From assembly GCA_047967505.1 (NCBI GenBank), contig CM106539.1: DNA of 64,000 bases. One strand, given 5' to 3'. A program made the position numbers and the translations under genes. Every line of letters starts with the position of its first letter. Positions within the stretch are counted from its first letter, which is position 1. Below, piece after piece: positions 1-10,868 of this stretch. The notes beneath the pieces were generated by a model. It saw only the letters and a list, made by a program, of their open reading frames with translations. It ran no database searches and was not told the DNA's origin. The DNA is from Dipteris shenzhenensis. Its lineage: Eukaryota; Polypodiophyta; Polypodiopsida; Gleicheniales.

Positions 1-689
1 ATGAGTCGGCACCATAGAGCTATCCCATCGATTAGTGTTTTAGCGGTATCCCGCCAGTCAAAGTGCGATAGCCGTATCCCACCGACCTAACCTCTAACCA
101 TGGCCTAACACACCATCTTGATTAAATGAATGTTAGAGTTATCTATCCGACCGACCTGACAGTCATTGACCCATGGCCTTAGAGATATTTTGCCGATCGT
201 TGCCATCTCTCTATTCCGTCGTCGATGTGGTGAGCCCACCCCCATGCTCGAGGTCATATCCGTATCTCGCTGATCATTGCATTATGCCTATCATGCCACC
301 CATTTCTTTTTTTTTCGCCGATCGTCATGATACACCTACTCTACCGCCCATTGCTATTTTCAATCTCCATGCCCGTCGCCATAACTATACCATCAACCAA
401 TGTGTTGGTTAGTATCCCACTGACTTTTTATCCCACTCGTAGGGATACCACTTGTGTCTTATCCCACCAAACACGTGGCAAGATTTGTTCTGCCAATCAC
501 GATATGCCTACTTCGTCGCCTGTTGCTCTAATTATCCCATTGCCTATCACTATACCAGTATCTCACCATCCAGAGCAATACCCTATCCCTATGACCGTCA
601 CCATAGAGCTATCCCCACGACCATTGGCATACCTCTGGGGCAGCCCAGGAATTAAGAAATTCTAGAACCTTAGTTCAGCCTGAGTGTGC
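1..689. repeat. Degenerate repeat tract rich in TATCCCAC
   Basis: The motif TATCCCAC and close variants recur irregularly (near 26, 46, 76, 412, 430, 459, 534 and 612). Phrases such as CCATAGAGCTATCCC occur near both ends (about 11 and 601), and GCCGATCGT occurs twice. The two short open frames here are repeat products with no recognisable domain. It looks like the edge of an old satellite or an LTR-like tract. No gene is seen. Confidence 0.4.
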
Positions 690-2407
690 TATGATGCCAA
701 AAATTGATATTTTTTATTTGGCATTGGTATTGTTTTCTTCTATGTTTGATAAGAGTTTGAGTATCAAGTGATAGCCTAGCAGCTCTCACTTATTTCTATT
801 TTCTAAGATATTGTATGGGATTGAGAGGATGTGGAATGGGACATTGTAAATACCATAGGTATGAATTATAAATACCTTGGTATGGGGTGAGAGTTATTTG
901 TGTATGGGATATTATGGGGTTTTTAGAAAATAGGAAGAGAGTCATATAAAGAGGTGGGCTCATGTCCAAGTGTTTCGATAATATAAGAGAGGCCACATGC
1001 CAAGCGTGTGGAAGGCATGTGGAGGAGTGTGGAGTCAAGAGGAATCCTTCTAGAATTCCCATGTGGAATAAGGAGGATGTGGACATATGGAAAAGAGAGG
1101 GTCCCTATGGGCTCCATGGGGGAGACTTTTAACTTTCTCAATATTTTAAGTCTTGAGCATCTTTTGATGGGACACATGGCAAGAGTATCCAAAAAAGTCA
1201 TGGATGGTGACATACGGGCTTATGTGATTGATGGGAAAAAGAATCTACAGGCAGCAATTGTAAATGGGTAAAGGAGGGTGACAAAATCTCTATAAAAGGA
1301 GCCCTCCTCTCCCTTGTTCGTCATCTCTTCCACCATTAGGCCTCATGTTGCTGTAGCTCTACTCTCCTCAAGCCTCTTCCATGAGCCTTCTCTCCCTCTT
1401 GTAGATATTCTCTTACATAGACTCTTGAGTCCATCTCTCTCTAGTGATTCTCTCTCTATGAGTAGTCTTGGAGCTTTCGCTCCCTCTTGTATGTATGAAA
1501 CCTATTCTTCTCCCTTGTTTTTGTAGTATTTTGAGTTGCATTGGAGTGGAGCCTCACTCTATTGACAATGAAGATCACGTCGTATTCCCTCTCTTGAGTC
1601 TCTCTTCCCTTTTCTTTCTTTCAAAGCCTTAAAAGTTCTTTCTATTCGGTCACTCATTGCACACACATGGTCCATCCACTTCTTGAGCCACCAAGGTAGT
1701 TACTTACTCTCTTCTAGGAAAAATCTATGAGTGGTGGATCATTGATGAAGGTAGAGTCTTGAGGGAGCATCTTGCTTAGGCGAAATTAGCATGGGTGGAG
1801 GGCAGTTTTCATAATAGTTTGACCCCTGTTAGTGTTTTGCTCATAACTTTCCGCTCGTTAGTTCAATTTTGATGAAAGTTGAGATTTTTCTTGGCGCAGC
1901 TGGGCCATCCTGGACTTGCGACGATTATATCGAGAAAGACCCAAGCATTAAGCTCTCTTTAAGATGCATGTTTCTATGTGATTAGAACTTGAATCAGATA
2001 CTATTGTAAAAAGTTATGAGTCTCTGTGTCTGACAGTCTGTTTTCATGATGGTTTGACTCCCTCTTAGTGTTTGGCTCATAACTTTCTGCTCAATAGTCT
2101 AATTTTGATTAAACCTATATCAGCACGAAGCTCTCTTCAAGGGCATGTTTGTATGTGATTAGACCTTGAATCAAATACTACTATAAAAATTTATGAATCT
2201 CTGCATTGGGGATAGTCTGTTTTCATGACAATTTTTACCCCCGTTGAGTAAACTGCCCATAATTTTCTAGCTGCTGCTTTGTTTCTTACAAAACATATAT
2301 CAAAGCGAAGCCCACCTTAAGATGCATCTCTATATGTGTTTGAATCTTTGGAAGCAATAGGAAGTGAAGAGGTACGTGAAGTTTATTACCCCCAACTTCA
2401 TGTCACA
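690..2407 (+). repeat. G1 5' LTR
   Basis: It aligns over its length with 31,602-33,261. U3 contains a TATA box at 1,291. The R/U5 part from about 1,800 holds three diverged copies of a roughly 200-bp phrase that includes 'GCTCATAACTTTC' (near 1,830, 2,065 and 2,240). The short open frames at 796-1,526 are LTR sequence, not genes. Confidence 0.8.
1291..1298 (+). promoter_or_regulatory. LTR TATA box
   Basis: TATAAAAG lies within the 5' LTR and is conserved in the 3' LTR at 32,208. Transcription of G1 would start about 30 bp downstream, near 1,320. Confidence 0.55.
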
Positions 2408-2412
2408 TCTTT

Positions 2413-3013
2413 TTGGAGGAGACACTGGGTACATTTGCTATTGGATTCATCCCACCTACTAGATGGTCTCGGGTGTACTTGACTGCATGTTATGATTGGT
2501 ATAGGAATGTGTTTTTGGATGTGATAAAGAAGATTCCTAGAAAAACTCCATTAGAAGATATTGCATCCCGTTTAAGAGAACTAAAAGATTGTGAAGGTGA
2601 TGCTCAAGCTATTCACATGGTCATCAGGATTATATCCTTTATGTTTGCACTCTTGAATATGCTAGTGAATCGATGTCATTAGCAGAGGCACAATGATAGA
2701 TTGGGGATTGTTTCATGCACTGGCAACTTGGTGTGAAGAAGAGTTCAGTCTTTGGAAAGTTTTTGACTATAACAATCGAGTGGTGATTCTCAATGCTTTC
2801 AACGTCTTTTGCTATGAAAACGATGAAGAGTACAATATCTTGAAAATGTTATGTGCACTTCCAATTGTGACAAGGGTGATTCTTGAATGCATGTATACAC
2901 AATTTTTTCATGGTGCTAGTTGGTCACTTATTTTTGAAGATTTTTTTGAGGATCACATTATGGAGGGTTTTCAACAAGTGGTTGTGCATAATAAGTTGGT
3001 CTCGGTATACTAA
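2413..3013 (+). pseudogene. Untyped G1 leader ORFs upstream of gag
   Basis: Two open stretches, 2,413-2,682 (89 codons) and 2,693-3,013 (106 codons), sit between the LTR and the recognisable gag. I see no known motif. The first contains a WSRVYLTACYDWYRNVF stretch and the second is acidic and aromatic. They may be the broken N-terminal part of a long gag or an extra ORF. They are interrupted by stops and are not expected to be functional. No tRNA primer-binding site could be recognised just after the LTR. Confidence 0.35.
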
Positions 3014-3028
3014 GGCTCTGTAGGCTCT

Positions 3029-3669
3029 GTGGGATCTTGTTTGGGATATTATTTAGATCTTGGTGTTTCCCTTTTGTGTTTCATCATGGTGAAGATTCCA
3101 GTGTTTCGAGGGACCCAAGGGGAAGACCCAGAGTCTTATCTTTGGGATTTTGTTCGAGGATGCTGGCTTTCTGGATGGTCCATGAAGGATCAAGCGAAGA
3201 TTTTGCCTGATTTTCTTGAAGGTGTAGCCTTGAGTTGGCATGAGGCCTTACCAAACTCTACCAAGGAGGATTGGGACCAAGTGGTGGCTGCAATGAAGCA
3301 AAGATTTGGGGCAGTGGAGTCGTCAAATGCTTTGATATTGTAGTTGGACCGGTTCTATCAAGGAGAGGGTAAGATGGTCTCTCCGTTGGCAATCCGATAT
3401 GAAACTTTATGGACAAAGTATGAAAGGGCAGCTTTGCAACCTGTGGCATCTGCATCATCGGCCCCTCAAAGTATCATAGGGATGAAGCACCTAAATATGA
3501 GCATATTTGTTATGGCTTTGGAGCCTCGTCTTCGCTCAAAAGTAATAAGTAAAAAACCAACAACATACATGGAGGCACTTCGCATTGCGACCAAGAAAGA
3601 AGCTTCTCTAAAGATCGAATCCTCTTTTGTGTCTTCAATAGCTTCAACTTCTAAGGTGGAGATAATGGT
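3029..3669 (+). pseudogene. gag: G1 gag (retrotransposon gag domain), interrupted
   Basis: The product resembles the Ty3/gypsy gag capsid region. It has the sequence VKIPVFRGTQGEDPESYLW followed by ALSWHEALP and a helix-rich segment (DWDQVVAAMKQRFG). A stop codon at about 3,341 breaks the frame, and the same frame then resumes at 3,344-3,669 (YQGEGKMVSPLAIRYETLWTK). The copia element C1 sits at 3,670 and separates this part from the zinc knuckle beyond 7,060. Gag would form the particle that packages the element RNA. It is inactive here. Confidence 0.65.
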
Positions 3670-4019
3670 TGTGAAGATAGTGGGAGAGAAGGAAGGAGTC
3701 TCACTTGTAGCTTTCTCACATACACAATGGGGGAATACACACAAAGGTGGAGGCTGAAAACAGTTTTCCTCTTCTTAGTTGTGTAATCCAAAAGAACCCT
3801 AGTACAAAGAAATAGAAGAACCCTATATGTGGGTCTCAAACCAAACTCATCTAACTAAGGTGACATACTAACTGAGGCACAAACTAGAGTACATAAGGAT
3901 AGCTGTCATTCAGCTATTATTCATGGGCAGTGTACCGACCACATCTGCAGCTAACAAGTCGGTGACAACTACACAACAGTCACCCTGGCATATCACGAGT
4001 GGAGCTCAATATCTCAACA
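3670..4019 (-). repeat. C1 3' LTR (family-A LTR, about 350 bp)
   Basis: Read on the minus strand it begins TGTTGAGATAT and ends ATCTTCACA. It matches the LTRs at 14,667-15,025, 30,583-30,934 and 35,965-36,316. A purine-rich tract (GAGCTCGAGGGGGAG on the minus strand) lies directly upstream, as expected of a polypurine tract. Confidence 0.8.
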
Positions 4020-6541
4020 CTCCCCCTCGAGCTCAATCCCAATTCCTGCACACCAAGTAGGTCTCTGAACTTGTGCAGCTTCTCTGTGCCCAATGCCTTC
4101 TTGAATATGTCAGCTACCTGATCCTCTGTGCTGACATAAACTAGATCAATAAGATCTAGTAAAATCTTCTCCCACACATAGTGATACTGCACCTCAATGT
4201 GCTTTGTTCTAGCATGATAGTGTGGGTTATTTGCTAAGTGATACTGCTCATGTTGTCACAATAAATGACAACTGGCCCATCTGTAGACTAATGCATATCA
4301 TAAAGTAGCTTATGCAACCAAGCTACCTCACATGCAGCCATTGCTGCACCCCTATACTCAGCCTCTATGCTCGACAAGGCAATTGTAGGCTGTTTCTTAC
4401 TGCTCCAAGTGACTGCAGCACTCCCAAAAGAGAACACATATCTAGTTTCCTACCAGTATACATACATCTCCTCTGGCATCATGCCATGTATTGCTGCAGT
4501 GGGAGTCCTATTCATTATGTAAACTGCTGTAGCAACTACTTCATTCCAATAATAATCTCGTAGGTCTTTTTCGTTTAGCATGGCCTGAGATACCTCTCCA
4601 ATATGCCTGTTTTTCCTTTCTGCAAGTCCATTTTGCTGTGGGGTATGACTGCATGAATATTGCTGCTTTATGCCATGCTCCTGCAGGAACCTTGCAAACT
4701 CATTTGAGAGTTACTCTCCCCCTCCATTTGACCTTAGGCATTTGATTTGCAAACCTGTTTCTTTTTCAACCATAGCTTTAAAAGCTTTGAAATGCCCAAA
4801 CACTTCACTTTTCCTTTTCATAAAATACACCCAAACTTTTCTGTTGTAAAAGTGACAAAATAATGATAGCCTCCAATAGATGCAGCTTTAGTAGTCCACA
4901 CATCAGAGTGGATTAATTCCAATGGCTTCTTACTCTCTTGAACATGTCTAGGAAATGGTTTCCTTGCCTATTTTCCAAATTGACAAGCTTCATATACCTT
5001 ATGCATTTCTGCAACCTTGAATTTAGGCAATCCTGTAACAATATTTTGGGCCTGCATTGATTTAAGTTGTTGTACATTAACATGACCAATGCGTTTATGC
5101 CAAATATCAATATCTGCAACTACACCAGTCTCATGTGCAAACATTGCTGCACTCAATTCAGGCATGTCCGCATCCAACGTAAACATCCTACCCTTCTTCT
5201 TTCCTTTTGTTATCAAGCGACCATTATTTTTCATATCCTCAACAAAGCATCCATGAGGATTGAATCTGACCTGCAAGCCCTGCTCAACAACTATTTGACC
5301 AACAGAAAATAGGTTCTTGGTGATATTCGAGACATGAAATACATCAGACAAGTATTTATTTCTCCTATCCTACATAGAAAAAGGAATTTTACCAATCTGC
5401 ATAATAGGATGCGTAGTATCATCACCAGTCTCCACAAATCCTGGTCTTTAAATTTTCCTTGCATCTTGCATCCATTCTGCATGACCTGTCATGTGGTTTG
5501 ACGCACCTAAGTCAACATACCACACATCGTTGCTTTCTTCTGCAATTGTCACAGAATTGGTCATGTGCTGCACCATAAACAGATGCTCTTTTCTGTCATC
5601 ACCCTGTCTACTAGAAGATGCATAATTCCCTTGCTGCAATTTTTCATTTAAGATGTCATTCTACTTTCTATAGCAATCTTTAGCCATATGACCCATTTTA
5701 CCATAGTAATAGCATTCAACATTACTGTTTGCATTTTGGCCTCTCTGCCATCCACCACGACCTCTTTGGCTCCCCTTGCCTCTAGAGTTACCATGTCCTC
5801 CTCCATAGGACTGGTTTTCTCGAGTTTTTTGCATATTTTGATTTCTACCACGGCCTCCAAACCATGGCCTACTCTACCTCTACCTCTACCTCTTCCAGCA
5901 TTTGAGTAGAAGATAGTTTCTTTTGAAGTTCCTCCTGAAGAAGATGCACCACCATTTCTCTGCTCTTCAGAAATTAGAAGAGCAAACAACACCTCAAAAT
6001 TAGGAAATTTTTCCCGGACAGCAACGGATGTCCGGAACGGTGCATAATCCTTTCCTAGACCATTCAAGGTCATAGAAACTAAATCATCATCTTCCACTGG
6101 CGACCCAATGGAAACAAGTACATCTGCAATTTTCTTCACCTTCATGTGGTAGTCATTGATGCTCATATTTTCTCTCTATGCATTGTGTAACTCTTGCTTG
6201 AGCTACATTTTCCTGGCTTGCATATTTGCGCTGTACAATTTTGCCAAAGTATCCCATGCCTCCTTTGATGTACTTGCATCCTGAATATGCATAATCATCG
6301 AATCTGAAATACTAATAGACAACGGCTACATAACTTTTCTGGCTCTCTCATGCCATCCTTTAAATGCCTACATTTCCTGTTGATTGGGAACATTAGGAAG
6401 AACTGGTTCTTCTTCATTTCCTATAATGAATTCCCAATAGCCTTTTCACATAAGGAAATTCGTCATTCTAAACTTCCATGCTCGGAAGTTGTTCTTGTCA
6501 AGCTTTTCAGTGATAATCTGTGAAAGAGAATCAGACACCAT
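3980..6541 (-). pseudogene. gag-pol: C1 gag-pol remnant
   Basis: The minus-strand start ATG is at 6,541 (MVSDSLSQIITEKLD). Gag runs to about 5,650 (SINDYHMKVKKIADVLVSIG, then a GRGRGR tract). The protease DxGAS motif appears as YVDLGASNHMTG near 5,500, with serine of DSGA replaced by leucine. The GAG-pre-integrase domain (IWHKRIGHVNVQQLKS) is at 5,000-5,120. Part of integrase follows. At about 4,450 the frame jumps into RNase H ([10 protein letters not shown]) and ends at TEDQVADIFKKALG. Reverse transcriptase is absent, and many stops and frameshifts are present. Confidence 0.75.
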
Positions 6542-6890
6542 TACACAACACTACAAAATATTCTGTCACTGCAAAAAACACAGATTCTGCCTCACAAGGG
6601 CAAATCTGTAAAACTGACAAAAGTGGTATGTGACCACACAGTCACTTCCTAGTGATGATTTTGCATCAACAGGCAATAAGCATGATTCTGTAACTCCCAA
6701 TATCTCTATGCATAGGCATACAATGTGATTTCTGTGGCAGCTTTTCACCAAGTTGCAGAACAGTGGTCAGACAGCAAAAATAGGGTCTTTTTCACAGTGC
6801 CTACAGAGAACTTCTGCCTCCAAAATGGGCCCCAAAATGCACTCTTGCACTTTTTGATTGTGCTACCAGTTCTCTTATCCGGACACCGCG
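6542..6890 (-). other. C1 untranslated leader, shortened
   Basis: It aligns with the leader of C4 (25,725-26,257) and C5 (35,444-35,951) but lacks a middle block and the primer-binding site. It joins the truncated 5' LTR at the short shared sequence AACTAAGGTGG. Confidence 0.6.
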
Positions 6891-7059
6891 AACTAAGGTG
6901 GCATACTAACTGAGCCACGAACTAGAGTACATAAGGATAGCTGTCATTTAGCTATTATTCATGGGCAGTGTACCAACTGCATTTGCAGCTAACAAGTTGG
7001 TGACATAAATGCACAATGGTCACCCTGGCATATCACGAGTGGAGTTTGATATCTCAAAA
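6891..7059 (-). repeat. C1 truncated 5' LTR
   Basis: It matches the first half of the family-A LTR as read on the minus strand. The terminus reads TCTCAAAA instead of TCTCAACA on the plus strand, a single substitution. Confidence 0.65.
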
Positions 7060-7462
7060 ATTGGCACTCCTTAGGTACCAAAGTCCTCTGAGTTTGATCA
7101 TAATATCTCCCAATTGATGCAGACTTTAGTGATTTAAAATTGCATTTGGTTAATGCACGACAACCTAGAGCACCAAAGAGTGAAGATGGGCCTTAAGAGA
7201 TAAGAGTGGGGTCACTTGCTATGAATGTAATGAAAAAGGTCACTATCGCCCCGAGTGTCCTAGATTGAGAAAGAAAGAAGAAAAACAAGTGTCCTTGTTA
7301 GAAGCTTCTTCAGGGGATGAGGGAAGAGAGGTAATGATGGCTAAACGAGTAAAGCAAAAGAAGAAGAAGAAGAAAGCAAGGAAGAAGCGGATGAGGAACA
7401 TCAGGAAGAGGAACATTGTAGTAAGAAAAAGAAGGCATCTAGAAGAAGAATTAGCCAGTTAG
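7060..7462 (+). pseudogene. gag: G1 gag zinc knuckle and basic tail
   Basis: This continues G1 gag beyond C1. A canonical CCHC knuckle, C-x2-C-x4-H-x4-C, is visible as CYECNEKGHYRPEC at about 7,218-7,260. A very lysine/arginine-rich tail follows (KQKKKKKKARKKRMR). Such knuckles bind the element RNA. Stops interrupt the frame at about 7,190 and 7,460. Confidence 0.6.
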
Positions 7463-7500
7463 AATTTCCTTTAGGACAAGGCATTGGAAGCTATGACTTT

Positions 7501-8019
7501 TTGTTTGACCTTAAAGAAAAGGAAGCTCATATCACCTTTGGTCAATTACTTGCTTTGTCTCCACTACAGAAGGAATGTGGAAAGCTAGCAAGCTTAAGAG
7601 TGTCAAAGAAGAAAAAGAAGAAAAGTGCCATTCCTATTGTTCAAAAGGTAGATCCAGATGTTGGTGATAATGTACTTGTGGTTGATGTGATCATTGATGG
7701 TCAAGTGATTTCTAATGTGTACATTGATGGAGGTGCATCAATTAATGTCATGAGTGAGAAGACCATGATAGATGCTGCTTTAAAATACTCTAGTAATACC
7801 TCTCCTTATCGCATCAAATTGGTCGACAACACTAGGGTTAAGACCTTGGGAGTTGTGGAGAATCTAGAAGTGGATGTATGTGGAATTTCCATGCCGACTA
7901 CTTTTCAGGTGATCCCTACCAAGCCAGATGCACGTGCCTATCCATTGATTTTGGGAAGGCCTTGGCTACACAAGGTGAAGGCTATTCATAAGTGGGATAC
8001 TGGAGAATTGAATTTGTAG
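7501..8019 (+). pseudogene. pol: G1 aspartic protease (retropepsin) domain
   Basis: This is a 172-codon open stretch. It has an active-site loop in the form YIDGGASINVMSE at about 7,720, where the usual D-[ST]-G-A is D-G-G-A as in some plant gypsy families. The second conserved segment is YPLILGRPWLHKVKA near 7,940, the ILGR(P/D)WL motif of gypsy proteases. The domain would cut the gag-pol polyprotein. It follows the basic gag tail, ends at a stop at 8,017, and is cut off from any reverse transcriptase. Confidence 0.7.
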
Positions 8020-8540
8020 GAAAATGATAAGAAGGTGCACTACAACATCAGAAGCCGCAAAAGGAAGTTGTCAAGGAGGAGTCTTCAACATTAGAGAGTT
8101 CAAGCTCTGACTTAACCAATGAAGAAGAAGAGACAAAGTGTAGCTCCGAGGAGTCCAGCTCAGAGGGTGAGGTGGAAGGAGTGGCCTTTGGTCTTTGTCT
8201 TGGTGCTGATCGGGATGAGTTAGGAAGGAACAAGGTGGTGGTGCAAGAAGATCCTATAGAGACACTTCATGAGAATGTGGAGCACACTAAACAACGCCAA
8301 CGCAATGAAGAGCTTCTTGGTGATTCTCTATCAAGTAGTGAGGAGCTCCAGTACTTGGATATGTTAGATGATTGCCACCGTGATTGCCACCTCCTCATCT
8401 ATGGCCATGGTTTCCTTCGCTGCCACCTTTGGATGAAGAGTGGTCCTGGGGCTTCACATTCCCTGATTGTTGTGTGTATGAATCTTTTGGGTCAGTGGCC
8501 CATAGGGGTGGGCCATTTCATCTTCCCTTGTGCTCTCTGA
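8020..8540 (+). pseudogene. G1 pol linker after protease
   Basis: An acidic serine-rich open stretch (8,172-8,540, with SSEELQYLDMLDD) follows the protease. It probably belongs to the spacer between protease and reverse transcriptase. No reverse transcriptase motif follows. 8,541-8,830 holds no recognisable feature. Confidence 0.35.
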
Positions 8541-8830
8541 CCTCATCCATTGTAATTTTAGTTTGATGTTGTGTGCATATTTGTCATACAGATGGCACAC
8601 CATTTCTCATTCAAAGCACATTCAGTCGTCTCGTTGAATGGCTAGGATTTCGACAATCGATGTACCAGAGTTCCATCCTTTCTTTGCTTGGTGAATGTCA
8701 TTCAAATGCTACAAAGCTCCCTTTTCCTACCTTGGAGATCTTCTTGGGCTTCTTCTCTTCCTTGGCTTCCGACATCTCACGAATGTCTTCATCAAAACTC
8801 TTGTCTAAGCTCTCGTCTAAAAACTCTTCA

Positions 8831-9028
8831 TCACCATATTTTTGCTTTCTCAGAAACTAATTTCTTGCAATCAACATCTCCAGCCCACCAATCTGAGTCA
8901 CAATGACTAGCCAAGGAAGTGCCCATACCATAAGTGATGCCATAATCAAGAGTGCCCTTCACATACCTGAGCACCTGCATCCTTGCATTCCAATGATTCT
9001 CCCAGGGCTTATTGGAAAACTTGCTCAA
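8831..9028 (-). pseudogene. Copia reverse transcriptase/RNase H fragment
   Basis: The minus-strand translation includes HWNARMQVLRYVKGTLDYGI followed by HCDSDWWAGD. This is the copia boundary between reverse transcriptase and RNase H (consensus VLRYLKGT...YCDSDWAGD). It covers only about 65 codons and abuts a plus-strand integrase fragment. Confidence 0.6.
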
Positions 9029-9240
9029 AATACCATCAATGGTTCACTTTACTACTTGACTTTCATCGAGGAGTACAGCAGATATTGTTGGGTCTACTTT
9101 TTGAAAGAGAAATTTGAAGTGTTTTCTAGATTTCAAGAATTCAAAGCCATGGTAGAAAACCAGACAGGTAGAAAGATCAAAGTCATGAGATCAGATAGAG
9201 GAGGTGAATACATGTCTTGTTTGTGCCACCACATCATTCA
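9010..9240 (+). pseudogene. Copia integrase core fragment
   Basis: The plus-strand translation includes YYLTFIEEYSRYCWVYFLKE and KVMRSDRGGEYMS, matching the integrase core of C3 (24,786-25,388) closely. The first catalytic position reads FIEEYSR where C3 has FIDDYSR, so the catalytic aspartate is changed. Only about 75 codons survive. Confidence 0.6.
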
Positions 9241-10559
9241 ACTTATCCAGTATCGCTACCACCATCCACATATCTTTTTCTAGTCCAATGAAGCACTTGC
9301 TCAACACTTTGACTGCAAGTTTTGCCAGTCCAGCAATGAAGTACTCGTTCAACACTTCGGCTACAAGTTGCGGGGCTTGGGGAATGCATTGCAAGAGTTG
9401 ACAAATTTGAGCCACATTGTCTTCCACATTTGGGCTGCTTTCATTTGAAAAAAGCAAACCAAAAACAATTTTCATTAAAGAAAAGGATCTTTGGCACTTT
9501 TTTCCTTCCATGGCCCATGGAAAAAAAAGAGGCCCAAAGACCCCTTCTTTAATGAAAGGGATTTGGGGGCTACTTTTTTTTGCAAGCTAAATCAGTACAA
9601 CATTTAATGTGGTTAAATGGGAAATAAAATATAGCATTTGTATGGCGTAGTTTTGTGACAAAAGGGGTCTACAATGATGCAAGTGGATTTTGGGGGTTGT
9701 GTGAATTGAGGTAGCATAAAAACTACAATCTTAGATATTTGGACATGGCATCACAGTCACAGTGTTCCCAGAGGCATCGATGTTAAACTCTTCTTTTCAG
9801 TTTTGGGTTTGTTCATAATGCAAGCTCTTTGATGGTGTGGAATGAAATAGTTGTAGTAGCAGCTAAAACTGACTGTATAAAACATCTCATGATATTATTG
9901 AGGAGGAAAAGTAATGGATCCTCTAGTGGAGTTCCAACATACCATGGAGTAATAAGGCCTCATTAACATAGTCAATGGCAAGCTTGTATACTAGCAGTGG
10001 TAGCATGAAACAAGGTTTTGTACATGGGGACTTTTAAAACTCATGAAGAGGTAGTCTACGCTTATCAATTTCTACCCCACAAACAGAATCACCACTTTGA
10101 TTAGGTGCAATGTGCACACATCCATTCAAGTATCTTGTCAGGGAGTGCACAACATTGGAGCATTGAAATGGTGAGAAGGAGATGAAGGGATATAGAAAAA
10201 TAAGGATTGTGCACATCCTTTTAGCAACATTAACAACTATGGGACATCATTAAGGAGCAACGTCTCTATTGTGCCAAGTCTACTTGCCTTCCTATCAACA
10301 TAAATTAAAAGACCTACATAAGGAGTGTATATATCCACATCCAGTAAGAGGTGATCAAAACTCAGTCCTTGGCACATTTTTTATTAATCACTTACAAACA
10401 GAGAAAAGATCATGTCAATATGCAAACAATCATTAGGTTCAATGCATAATTTCTCTCATTTTTTATTTATTACAAAATGGCATAGCTCTTGTAGGTGGCA
10501 TGGTTGAAGATTGTGCCTAGGAGTAAGTTCCAGGTATACAAAAGAGATACAAAACCCCT
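9241..10559. other. No gene recognised
   Basis: About 1.3 kb without a recognisable domain, RNA gene or LTR. A 106-codon minus-strand ORF at 9,191-9,511 (helical, hydrophobic, no known motif) overlaps the start. The rest is stop-rich. Confidence 0.4.
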
Positions 10560-10868
10560 CTTGTAGCTGGCATTTTGAGGCCCATTTTGGAGGCGGAAGT
10601 TCTCCGCAGGCACTGAGAAAAAGGCCCTATTTTTGCTGTGTGACCACTGCTCTACAAGCTGGTGAAAAGTTGTCATAGAAATTGCATCGTATGCCTGTGC
10701 ACAGAGATACGGGGAGTTACAGAATCATCCTTATTGCCTGTTGATGCAAAATCATCACTCGGAAGTGACTGTGTGGTCAAATACCACCTTCATCAGTTTT
10801 GCAGATTTGCCCTTATGAGACAAAATCTGTGTTTTTTGCAGTGACAGAATATTTTGTAGTGTTTTGTA

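Larger units (their letters stand above)
3670..7059 (-). mobile_element. C1: Ty1/copia element, internally deleted, inside G1 gag
   Basis: A minus-strand copia copy. Its 3' LTR (3,670-4,019) is complete; its 5' LTR is a 169-bp remnant at 6,891-7,059. The coding order on the minus strand is gag, zinc knuckle, protease, integrase, then a direct jump to the end of RNase H. It lies between the G1 capsid and G1 zinc-knuckle parts, so it landed in G1 gag. Flanks are ATGGT on the left and ATTGG on the right, which is not an exact duplication, so ends have mutated or been trimmed. It belongs to the same family as C2, C4 and C5. Confidence 0.8.

Noticed and set aside
796-1526. Several 70-96-codon ORFs on both strands
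   Set aside because: They lie in the G1 LTR and are repeated at 31,814-32,646; no domain.
4312-5312. Plus-strand ORFs over C1, such as 83 and 81 codons
   Set aside because: Antisense shadows of the copia RNase H and pre-integrase coding sequence.
9191-9511. 106-codon minus-strand ORF as a gene
   Set aside because: Protein-like helices but no family recognised and it partly overlaps a copia fragment; left as unassigned.
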